Assembly (NCBI RefSeq): GCF_003254275.1
Contig: NZ_QKZK01000012.1
Span: forward strand, 1-64,000
DNA: 64,000 nt
Source: Breznakibacter xylanolyticus
GTDB lineage: Bacteria; Bacteroidota; Bacteroidia; Bacteroidales; Marinilabiliaceae
Reading direction: 5' to 3'
The position numbers were made by a program, and so were the translations under genes. The notes under the pieces were generated by a model, which saw only the letters and a program-made list of their open reading frames with translations, had not been told where the DNA came from and did not search any database. Below are positions 53,382-61,593 of the stretch, in pieces; the first letter of the stretch is position 1, and the number at the start of each line of letters is the position of its first letter.

Positions 53382-54095
53382 ATGCCTTTTGATATGTCTG
53401 TTATAATTAAATTTGAAGATTTGGGAGTGAGTGATTACCAAACAGTTTGGGATTATCAAGAACGCTTGTTCAACGAATTAATATCCCAAAAGAGTTTACA
53501 GCGTTCTCATTCTGAACCCTTCATGACGGATTCCGGTCATCTTCTTTTTGTGGAACATCCCCATGTCTATACTTTGGGAAAAAGCGGGGTAGAGAACAAC
53601 CTTTTGGTCGATGATGATTTCTTGAAATCAATCAAGGCTTCATTTTTTCGCATCGACAGGGGAGGGGATATCACCTATCATGGTCCCGGGCAAATTGTTG
53701 GTTATCCCATTTTCGATCTCGAGCAAATGGGATTAGGGCTCAAATCGTACATTTTTAACCTCGAAGAGGTGATTATACGCACTGTTGCCGATTTTGGCAT
53801 TGATGGGAAACGCCTCGATGGCGCTGCCGGTGTTTGGCTTGATGTTGACAAGCCTGGCCATACGCGGAAGATTTGTGCCATTGGTGTGCGTGCCAGTCGT
53901 TTCGTGTCGATGCACGGCTTTGCCCTCAATGTCAATACTGATTTGAAATATTTCAATTTTATCAATCCTTGTGGATTTGTGGATAAAGGAGTTACTTCCA
54001 TTCAGAAGGAGTTGGGATTTGATGTGGATGTTTCCAATGTTAAAGAATCCTTGAGACGTCATTTTCAAGAAGTGTTCCATATTTTATGGAAGTGA
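53382..54095 (+). CDS. lipB: Octanoyltransferase LipB
   Basis: 237 residues. RGGDITYHGPGQIVGYP is the family signature; the catalytic lysine lies in RKICAIGVRASR and the cysteine in NPCGF. Transfers octanoyl from acyl carrier protein to lipoyl domains, the step before LipA. The start abuts the lipA stop (TAAATG); M5 is an alternative start. Confidence 0.95.
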   Translation: MPFDMSVIIKFEDLGVSDYQTVWDYQERLFNELISQKSLQRSHSEPFMTDSGHLLFVEHPHVYTLGKSGVENNLLVDDDFLKSIKASFFRIDRGGDITYHGPGQIVGYPIFDLEQMGLGLKSYIFNLEEVIIRTVADFGIDGKRLDGAAGVWLDVDKPGHTRKICAIGVRASRFVSMHGFALNVNTDLKYFNFINPCGFVDKGVTSIQKELGFDVDVSNVKESLRRHFQEVFHILWK

Positions 54096-54165
54096 ATATA
54101 TCTCAGGTCGTTTCCTTTGTTTAAAGGCAATTGTTAAAAACTATTTTGGCAATCGCCCACTATCA

Positions 54166-54191
54166 TTGCTAAAAAAGAGATATTTTAGCAA
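54166..54191. other. Hairpin in the lipB-recJ gap
   Basis: TTGCTAAAA and TTTTAGCAA are exact reverse complements with an eight-base loop. It may terminate lipAB or lie in the recJ leader. Confidence 0.4.
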
Positions 54192-54217
54192 GAATTTCTT
54201 TATAAAGACCTTTTTGA

Positions 54218-55930
54218 ATGGAAAAACGATGGACCATTAAACAACCCGGGGACGAAGCCACCGTACGAGAGTTGGCAGAGTCGCTTAATATTAGCCCGGT
54301 GTTGGCCAACCTGCTGGTTCAGCGTGGGGTCACCAATTTTAATGAAGCACGAGCCTTTTTTCGACCACAATTGACCGATTTGCATGATCCTTTTTTGATG
54401 AAGGACATGAATCTGGCCATTGACCGAATTGATGAGGCAATACGAAATAATGAGCGGATTCTGATTTATGGAGATTATGATGTGGATGGAACCACGTCAG
54501 TGGCTCTTGTTTATTCGTTCCTGAAGAATTATCATCCGAATCTCGATTTTTACATTCCCAATCGATATGAAGAAGGGTATGGCGTTTCAATCAAAGGTAT
54601 TGATTATGCAGCCGAAACCGGTTGTTCTTTAGTCATTTCTCTCGATTGTGGGATCAAGGCTGTTGAAAAGGTCGAGTATGCGCGTAGTCAGAAGATTGAA
54701 TTTATCATCTGTGACCATCATACTCCTGGTGATAAATTGCCTCAAGCCGTTGCTTGTCTCGATCCCAAACGACTTGACTGCCCCTATCCCGATAAGAATC
54801 TGTCCGGATGTGGGGTCGGTTTTAAGTTAATGCAGGCATGGTGTCGTCAAAATCAGGTCTCCGAAGAGCCACTTTTTGAATTCCTCGATTTAGTGGCAGT
54901 GAGCATTGCTTCTGATATTGTTCCTATTGTCGGTGAAAATAGGGTGATGGCACATTACGGACTTAAAAAGCTTAATGCGTCACCATCTACCGGTTTGTCC
55001 TCCATCATCAAAATATCGGGAATGGAGGGGCGAGAAATGAATATCAGCGACATTGTCTTCAAAATCGGCCCGAGAATCAATGCTGCCGGGCGAATTGACT
55101 CCGGACGCGATGCCGTTGATTTGTTGGTCAGTGAAAACGAGTCGCTGGCCGAAATGATGAGTATTGACATAAACGTGTGCAACGAAACTCGAAAAGATCT
55201 TGATCGAAATATCACTCAGGAAGCATTAGAGCTCATTGCTTCTGATAAAAGTCTTTTGAGTCGCAAAACCACAGTGCTGTTTAAACCTGAATGGCATAAA
55301 GGAGTTGTAGGCATTGTGGCTTCCCGATTGACAGAGCATTATTATCGTCCAACAGTAATTTTAACAGAATCAAAAGGTTTAGCAACCGGATCTGCTCGTT
55401 CTGTCGAGGGGTTTGATCTTTATAAGGCCATTGACGCATGTAGCGATTTGTTAGAGAATTTTGGTGGGCATATGTATGCTGCCGGATTAACATTGAAACC
55501 ACAAAACGTCCCCGCATTTATAGAAAAGTTTGAGCGAGTGGTTTCAGAATCCATCCATCCCGATTTGTTGGTGCCCCAAATTGAAATTGATGCAGAGTTG
55601 CATCTTCGCGATATTGATGATAAGTTTTATCGAATTTTAAAACAGTTTCATCCCTTTGGGCCAGGTAATATGAAGTCCATTTTTGCCACATATGATGTTT
55701 TTGATTACGGCACTAGCAAAGCTGTTGGTAAGGAGAAAGAGCACCTAAAACTTGAACTCATTGAAGAGCATTCGGCCGCCATTAAGCAAGGTGTTGCGTT
55801 TGGAATGTCGCAGCATTTGCCCCGAATTAAAAATGGGGAAGCCTTTCATGTTTGTTATTCCATTGAGGAGAACATTTTTAATGGCATCACATCTTTGCAG
55901 GTGATGGTGCGTGATGTGAAATTCCCTTAA
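54218..55930 (+). CDS. recJ: Single-stranded-DNA-specific exonuclease RecJ
   Basis: 570 residues of the DHH superfamily: YGDYDVDGTTS, SLDCGIKAVE and CDHHTPG form the catalytic metal site; the DHHA1 region (NAAGRIDSGRDAV; GHMYAAGLTL) and C-terminal OB-like part follow. 5'-3' exonuclease in recombination and mismatch repair. Perfect hairpin after the stop. Confidence 0.96.
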   Translation: MEKRWTIKQPGDEATVRELAESLNISPVLANLLVQRGVTNFNEARAFFRPQLTDLHDPFLMKDMNLAIDRIDEAIRNNERILIYGDYDVDGTTSVALVYSFLKNYHPNLDFYIPNRYEEGYGVSIKGIDYAAETGCSLVISLDCGIKAVEKVEYARSQKIEFIICDHHTPGDKLPQAVACLDPKRLDCPYPDKNLSGCGVGFKLMQAWCRQNQVSEEPLFEFLDLVAVSIASDIVPIVGENRVMAHYGLKKLNASPSTGLSSIIKISGMEGREMNISDIVFKIGPRINAAGRIDSGRDAVDLLVSENESLAEMMSIDINVCNETRKDLDRNITQEALELIASDKSLLSRKTTVLFKPEWHKGVVGIVASRLTEHYYRPTVILTESKGLATGSARSVEGFDLYKAIDACSDLLENFGGHMYAAGLTLKPQNVPAFIEKFERVVSESIHPDLLVPQIEIDAELHLRDIDDKFYRILKQFHPFGPGNMKSIFATYDVFDYGTSKAVGKEKEHLKLELIEEHSAAIKQGVAFGMSQHLPRIKNGEAFHVCYSIEENIFNGITSLQVMVRDVKFP

Positions 55931-55971
55931 AAAGGCTGATGACTTTATACTAATTGATATCCCCATCAATG

Positions 55972-56007
55972 GAGAAAGGCAACCTGAATCATCAGGTTGC
56001 CTTTCTC
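55972..56007. terminator. Bidirectional terminator between recJ and the 56-kb gene
   Basis: GAGAAAGGCAACCTGA and TCAGGTTGCCTTTCTC are perfect complements, 16 pairs, with a four-base loop; T-rich on both exits. Confidence 0.75.
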
Positions 56008-56028
56008 TAATTATTTAATTCGAAAGGA

Positions 56029-56469
56029 TTAATTCCCCATTTCTTCTGCGGTGAATTGTTTAACGAGCGATTGTACTGCACGTGCACATCCGGCTCCTCC
56101 TCCTTTTGTGTAAAATTTCAAGGTGTACACTTTGGTTTTCCCGATGATGATTCCTGCTGACGTGATATATTTCCCCCCGTCGGCGGTGCTAAATAATACA
56201 TTGCCAGCATCTAAGAGTTCCATGACGATATTTTCGCCGTTGCCGCTTCCATTTACAATGTTGAAATTGTATTGGCTACGGCTGTTGAGGATGATTGAAA
56301 ATTTAACCTCTTTCGTGTCACTTTTAATATCAATATTAAAGTCTTTAATGTATTGGCCGTTGCCCATTTCGTTCAATGCCTTTTTGAGTACATCTTCTCC
56401 ACATTGGGCATTAGCCGTTAAGCTCCCCAGTGAAAGTAAGATCATCAAACTGATTATAACCCTTTTCAT
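56029..56469 (-). CDS. Small secreted protein of unknown function
   Basis: 146 residues from the ATG at 56469 (a start seven codons earlier at 56490 is possible). Signal peptide KRVIISLMILLSLGSLTANAQ, then a basic-acidic domain with two cysteines (one near CGEDV, one at GAGCARAVQS) that could form a disulfide. Unrecognised. Not obviously linked to the Sia-like cluster upstream on the same strand, though only 62 bases separate them. Confidence 0.68.
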   Translation of the reverse strand: MKRVIISLMILLSLGSLTANAQCGEDVLKKALNEMGNGQYIKDFNIDIKSDTKEVKFSIILNSRSQYNFNIVNGSGNGENIVMELLDAGNVLFSTADGGKYITSAGIIIGKTKVYTLKFYTKGGGAGCARAVQSLVKQFTAEEMGN

Positions 56470-56531
56470 GGTGTTCTTTTTAGTGATCATTTGATTTGTT
56501 TAGGTTTTTAGAAGCAAATAGCAGGCCAAAC

Positions 56532-57443
56532 TTATTCAATGATAGATTGACGAATGTTTTTAATTTCCTGCATGATTGCCTTCATTGTTTCAGGAGAAGC
56601 TTCAATATGACTGATTTCGTTTTGTACAATAATCAAAACACCATCTTTTTCCAATCGTTTAGGTTCTCCAACCTCTGTCGTAATTTTTACTTTGCTATAT
56701 GCTTCCTTCAGTTTTTCAATCTGACTTGCCAAATTGGCAAAGTTTTCGTCTTTGTTATAGTTGTTTAAGATGATCAATAAGATGTCTAGGATGTCTTTTT
56801 GTTCGAGGATACGATCCGACAATTCTTTGTTGTTGGTTTGTTCTACTACGTTAGATGCAATGTAAAGTCCTTCAATCCAAGCTCCTGTGATAATAAGAGT
56901 ACTCACGTTGCTTCGGTTTTGCTCACGAAGGTAACTGTCCATTTTGTTGAAGCTCGATACTGAAATTTCCATTAAGGAGTCCAGGTTGTTGCTATTGGTG
57001 GCCAGTCGTTTTAATGAGTTGAAATCAAAAAATTGACCGACTTTTATTCCTTCAGCCAAATTTTTAATCGACAAAAGGTATGAAACAACAATGTTGTTTT
57101 TGTCAAAGATGTTGATGTAACCCAGATCAGCACTAAAAACACCCAAGTTTAAAGCTCTTTTGAAACTGGTATTGTAATCGGTAACCTTATCGGGATTGTT
57201 GAGTACTTTTTGAGAGAATTCTACGCCGGTTGATTTAATCAATGCGGCCATTTCAACAGGAGATGAGATGTTTTGAACAACGTCACCAACCAATTCTTCC
57301 GATAATTTCAGAGGAGCATCGCTCACCAATGAGTCAGGGAGCGTCAGTTCATCTTTCGATTTTTGTGTTTGACAGGTGGTGCAAGCATTAAATACTTGAA
57401 ATCCTGCCAGTATAAACAAAGCGGTGCTAATTTTTCTGAGCAT
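56532..57443 (-). CDS. Lipoprotein linked to the SiaABC-ABC transporter cluster
   Basis: A 303-residue lipoprotein (LRKISTALFILAGFQVFNAC, lipobox FNAC) that is almost wholly helical by residue pattern, with segments such as SEELVGDVVQNISSPVEMAAL and KEAYSKVKITTEVG. No catalytic motif seen and I do not recognise a named family. It ends the minus-strand group beginning with the SpoIIE phosphatase and starts 38 bases after the transporter gene, so it is likely the periplasmic partner of that transporter. Confidence 0.75.
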   Translation of the reverse strand: MLRKISTALFILAGFQVFNACTTCQTQKSKDELTLPDSLVSDAPLKLSEELVGDVVQNISSPVEMAALIKSTGVEFSQKVLNNPDKVTDYNTSFKRALNLGVFSADLGYINIFDKNNIVVSYLLSIKNLAEGIKVGQFFDFNSLKRLATNSNNLDSLMEISVSSFNKMDSYLREQNRSNVSTLIITGAWIEGLYIASNVVEQTNNKELSDRILEQKDILDILLIILNNYNKDENFANLASQIEKLKEAYSKVKITTEVGEPKRLEKDGVLIIVQNEISHIEASPETMKAIMQEIKNIRQSIIE

Positions 57444-57481
57444 GATAATAGAGATTAAATGATTAGTATGAATTTTCTATT

Positions 57482-60400
57482 TTACTTTGATTTTAACCAC
57501 TTTATGTCGCTAAGCTTGTCCAATCCTTTTTTTAACAAATCGAAATAAAGAACAGCATATAAAGCGATGGTGATGAGCCAAACTATGCAAATATTGAACC
57601 ACAAAGTGTCATAGAAGGTGCCGGCAAAGTGTTTTTTTGGGGCAAAAAAATGGGTTCTGAACGATATTGCAGATGTTGGTTGTGGCATTTGATAGATTGG
57701 ATCCACGTTTTGTATCAAATGTGTCCCGTCTCTCAGGATCTTATTTTTTTCAAATACTTTCCTCACAATATCCGAGATGCTTTCGTTGAAATAGGCATTT
57801 TTGATTGCATCAAAATTTTCTCTGTCTTTCGAAATATTGTGGTTGAGCCATTTTTCTTTATAGGTATTTGCTTCAAAAAATTGATGATTATAATGCCCTT
57901 TAATACTTTCAAGAGCATTTCGTGTGGCTCTGGCTATTTCTTTCGAAAAACTTGTTTCTGTTAGTTCGGTAATCTCCGGGAACGAAACTGATGGGATACG
58001 ACTTAATTCTTTACCAATTTCGTAACTAAGAAGTTCAAGATCAGATAGGAATTGCTTCTTATCTTCAGCCTCAGGTGATTTTAGGTACCGTTCACAGTCT
58101 TCAAGGATGGATTCCAGTTCGGGTATCATGTAAGCTACTCTAAAATCCGCGTAGCTTTCTTTGAGTTCAACATCGAAAATATTCTTCTTGAATTTGTTGT
58201 TGACAAATTGATGAACCACTAATCCCTCGTAAATCCAACGAGAAGGCATGAATTCAGCCACCAAGGGTACTTTGTCTGCAGTGGTTAGATCACGATTGAG
58301 TTTATCGAAGGTGAACATTGCTCCCCCTAAAACCATTTGAGGGATTAGCAATAACGGGATAAGAATATAAATAGTAATGATTGAGTTAAATGATGCAGAG
58401 ATAATCAATCCCAAGACATTTGCAAATGCAGAAAGCGAAAAGAGCGCAAACCAGAATTCAAAGTTCATACCCTTAAATCCAATTACACTATTCCCTACCA
58501 ATACAAATAATCCCATTTGAATGGCAGAGATGGTAAATATGATGAGGATTTTTGATGCCAGATAACTCGATCTGCTTAAATTGAGAAATGCCTCTCGTTT
58601 TAGTATTTTAGCGTCTTTAAAAATTTCTTCAGCGCTGATAATTAGGCCAAAGAACAATGCTACAACTATCCCCATAAAGATATAGGGAGGAATATTCTCA
58701 TTGTCGCGGAAAATGTAAATATCAGAGTTGGGATCTACAATATATCGAATCAGATATGCCAAGATAAACCCAAGCAGAGGACCTTCCAAGAGGTTAAGGA
58801 GGATATATTGCGTATTGCTAATTTTTGCAAAGAAATCCCTTAATGTATAAATCCAAAATTGTTTGAACCAGCCGGGGATATCTAACGTTTTAGGTGGCGC
58901 CGTTTTAACATCGGACGAGGTAGGTAAAACAATGTTTTCCTTATATAGACTGTGCCATTCTTCAGGCGATTTTTTTCGTTTATTTGTGTAATTACCATAT
59001 TCATCAATGACATTTGCGTCAATGATGTTGAAAATCATTTCAGGATTAAGGTTTCCACATGTAGGACATTCTCCGATGTCACTGTTGACCTGTAAATCAA
59101 GTCGTTTAAAATAGATGAGCGATTCACCCGGATTCCCGTAATATACAGGGTATCCACCAGTGTCAAGAATAAACATCTTGTCAAACATCTTGTAAATGTC
59201 TGATGATGGTTGGTGTATCACTACAAATATTAATTTCCCCTTCAACGTAAGTTCTTGCAGGAGATTCATCACGTTTTCCGAATCACGTGATGATAATCCG
59301 GAGGTGGGTTCATCTACAAAAAGAATTCCAGGTTGACGAATTAATTCGAGGGCAATGTTCAAACGTTTTCGCTGACCTCCTGATATCATTTTGTTTAGTG
59401 GTGAGCCAACTTTGAGATCTTTTCTCTCAAAAAGCCCCAAACTTTTTAATGTTTCTTCAACAACCTGATTGATTTCTTCTTCAGTCTTGTTTTTGAAGCA
59501 TAATTTTGCGTTGTAGTAGAGGTTTTCAAATACAGTTAGCTCTTCAATGAGCAAATCATCTTGTGGGATGTATCCAATGATACCTTCTAATTCTTCTTTT
59601 TGATGGTGTAGATCGCGACCGTTAATTAGTACATGTCCTTCGGTGGGGGTTTCAATGCCACACAATACATTGAGCAACGTGGTTTTACCGGCACCACTGG
59701 CGCCCATAATTCCGATGAGCTTGCCTTGCTCTTCTGTTATGTTGATGTTACGTAAACCAATTCCCCCTGTTTTAAAGCGATAACCGACATTGTCTACAAC
59801 ATAGGAAATTTTTTCCGCTATGGTATCGGACATGAAATGTGACACCACATCGGTATAATAAACCGGTTTGCCGATGGGGAGCCTGATAAAACTACCCTTG
59901 GCAAATAGATATATTCGTTTACTGTTAATTAACAGACCGTTAAGTAGTAGGTCTTGCGTCCCGGTGTATCTCAAGAAATAGAGATCCGAGCTTTTGACTC
60001 TTAAAATAATTACACTGCCATCTAGTGTTCCTGATAAGATGTGTCGATGCTTTTCTCCAATTTTTTCTTGATCATTAACAATCAGAATGTCTTCAAAGTC
60101 AAGTTTCGATAAATCGTTGTGAAGGACAAACGATTCAATAAGTGTAAACTCCTCTTTACTGAACTTGAAAACTTCAGCAACGGTATTGATGATGGCCATG
60201 CGCTGGTCGGTGAATTTGCGATCAGCATTCACCAATTCATATAATCTAACCAGCACAACCACCTTCTGTTCGCGATTCAGCTGCTTGTTGATTTTTTTGC
60301 AAATTCCAAGAATTCGCACCGAGTCCTTCACCGAAGTGAGTTGCACTTTTCCTTCTTCTTCCGATTTTGCAGCCTTTTCATCGGTTGCATGTTCTAAGAA

Positions 60401-60550
60401 AAACGCAAAATACTCCTCAACAGCTTCGGCATTCAGTTGCTCTTCAAGGAAATTCTTGACATATTCAGCTTCATTGGAACCGGCGCCACCATCTTGTTTG
60501 GCAATGAGGCCAAACAATTGCATTAGCGCCTTTAGAATTTCTTCACTCAT
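57482..60550 (-). CDS. ABCG/White-type ABC transporter with N-terminal TerB-like region
   Basis: 1022 residues. Residues 1-155 are helical and resemble a TerB-like domain (LFGLIAKQDGG, NREQKVVVLVRLYELVNADRKFT); 160-250 is beta-rich, possibly FHA-like. The ATPase spans about 255-480: Walker A GASGAGKTTLL near 282, signature SGGQRKRL, Walker B ILFVDEPTSGLSS near 413. A CxxC occurs in GECPTCGNL. Six or so membrane spans follow from 580, interrupted by a long soluble insert (about 805-985) before the last span. A half-transporter that would dimerise. Substrate unknown. Confidence 0.88.
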   Translation of the reverse strand: MSEEILKALMQLFGLIAKQDGGAGSNEAEYVKNFLEEQLNAEAVEEYFAFFLEHATDEKAAKSEEEGKVQLTSVKDSVRILGICKKINKQLNREQKVVVLVRLYELVNADRKFTDQRMAIINTVAEVFKFSKEEFTLIESFVLHNDLSKLDFEDILIVNDQEKIGEKHRHILSGTLDGSVIILRVKSSDLYFLRYTGTQDLLLNGLLINSKRIYLFAKGSFIRLPIGKPVYYTDVVSHFMSDTIAEKISYVVDNVGYRFKTGGIGLRNINITEEQGKLIGIMGASGAGKTTLLNVLCGIETPTEGHVLINGRDLHHQKEELEGIIGYIPQDDLLIEELTVFENLYYNAKLCFKNKTEEEINQVVEETLKSLGLFERKDLKVGSPLNKMISGGQRKRLNIALELIRQPGILFVDEPTSGLSSRDSENVMNLLQELTLKGKLIFVVIHQPSSDIYKMFDKMFILDTGGYPVYYGNPGESLIYFKRLDLQVNSDIGECPTCGNLNPEMIFNIIDANVIDEYGNYTNKRKKSPEEWHSLYKENIVLPTSSDVKTAPPKTLDIPGWFKQFWIYTLRDFFAKISNTQYILLNLLEGPLLGFILAYLIRYIVDPNSDIYIFRDNENIPPYIFMGIVVALFFGLIISAEEIFKDAKILKREAFLNLSRSSYLASKILIIFTISAIQMGLFVLVGNSVIGFKGMNFEFWFALFSLSAFANVLGLIISASFNSIITIYILIPLLLIPQMVLGGAMFTFDKLNRDLTTADKVPLVAEFMPSRWIYEGLVVHQFVNNKFKKNIFDVELKESYADFRVAYMIPELESILEDCERYLKSPEAEDKKQFLSDLELLSYEIGKELSRIPSVSFPEITELTETSFSKEIARATRNALESIKGHYNHQFFEANTYKEKWLNHNISKDRENFDAIKNAYFNESISDIVRKVFEKNKILRDGTHLIQNVDPIYQMPQPTSAISFRTHFFAPKKHFAGTFYDTLWFNICIVWLITIALYAVLYFDLLKKGLDKLSDIKWLKSK

Positions 60551-60600
60551 GGTTTAATGGTCAACAAAGTAGGGTTGTATAATAGCAGGTATTCTTTTAC

Positions 60601-60981
60601 TTAATCAGGCAAAAGGATGTATTCAAACGGTATTTCAACAATATCAGCGTACTCTTCACCAGCTTCAAGCATGTCTTCTTCTTCTTCGTGGTAGTGCCAT
60701 TTAATTTTAACAGATTTCCCCGATTCGAAGATTTCTTCAAATTTAAGTAAAATATCTAAAATAACTTTAGACGAAGCCGTATTGAAGTATTCCAGCTTGA
60801 AGTTGAAAATCGTTTCAGCATTGGCATCCGATGCGTATTGGTCAATCCAGTTTAAGATGGGTTCATAAAAATGGTTGACGTCCTCAGGCAGAGAGCGTCC
60901 GGAAATTTCAAAAGTTCCATTAGCTTTGTCAAGAACCACATTTGGCGTATCTTCTGTCCCTTTAATGTTGATGACTTCCAT
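60601..60981 (-). CDS. siaC: SiaC-like phosphoprotein (DUF1987)
   Basis: 126 residues. EISGRSLPEDV and WIDQYASDANAE then LEYFNTASSKVILDIL are the DUF1987 hallmarks. T68 in FNTASSK corresponds by position and context to the threonine phosphorylated by SiaB in Pseudomonas SiaC. It has an acidic loop (HEEEEDMLEAGEEY). Thirteen bases separate it from the kinase gene. Confidence 0.88.
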   Translation of the reverse strand: MEVINIKGTEDTPNVVLDKANGTFEISGRSLPEDVNHFYEPILNWIDQYASDANAETIFNFKLEYFNTASSKVILDILLKFEEIFESGKSVKIKWHYHEEEEDMLEAGEEYADIVEIPFEYILLPD

Positions 60982-60994
60982 ATCTGTTTTTTAA

Positions 60995-61564
60995 TTAGTT
61001 ACGTTTAATGGTTGAAGTTAAGATAAAGAATGAACGGTCTTCATTCAGTGTTTTAAATTGATAGGTCAGTTTGCTTCCTGTTTTTTTAGCAATGTCAATT
61101 AATCCCAGGCCTGCTCCTCCTTTGTCGGAAATACGCCCTTCTTTAATTTGTTTTTTGTACAATTCCGACAGTCCTTCTTTGTCGAGACCGTTGACCGTTT
61201 CAAGGGTGCTTTGTAATTCGGCTACTTTATCATTTTTAATGATGTTTCCTGTAATGATGTTATAACTTTCTTCACCTTTGCTGACCATCACAATGCCACG
61301 TCGTTCTTCATCATCCTCGCTCAACGTGTCAGCATGTTTGCTAATGTTTTGCAAGCATTCAACCATGACATTAAATACTTTACGTTGAACCTGATTCGAT
61401 TCTGCGCTTTTGGTTAAGCTTTTTTCTGTCAGTGAGGTAAATGTTTTGGTGATTTCTTGTGTGACTTCACCTTCATAAACCAGACTGATTTCGTTTGTTT
61501 TCATGGTTTTGTAAAGCTGGTAAGCAAAATCCAGAAAACTTTGGTTTTCTTTTACGCTGTTCAT
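60995..61564 (-). CDS. siaB: SiaB-like protein kinase (DUF6272)
   Basis: 189 residues with a GHKL-type layout: N-box-like helix (RKVFNVMVECLQNISKHAD) and a glycine-rich lid GGAGLGLIDIAKKTG. In Pseudomonas, SiaB phosphorylates SiaC, opposed by the phosphatase SiaA. The order phosphatase-kinase-substrate here repeats that logic. No sensor region, so it is cytoplasmic. Confidence 0.86.
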   Translation of the reverse strand: MNSVKENQSFLDFAYQLYKTMKTNEISLVYEGEVTQEITKTFTSLTEKSLTKSAESNQVQRKVFNVMVECLQNISKHADTLSEDDEERRGIVMVSKGEESYNIITGNIIKNDKVAELQSTLETVNGLDKEGLSELYKKQIKEGRISDKGGAGLGLIDIAKKTGSKLTYQFKTLNEDRSFFILTSTIKRN

Positions 61565-61593
61565 GATTTTTTTCTTTGATTTCGTAACTATTC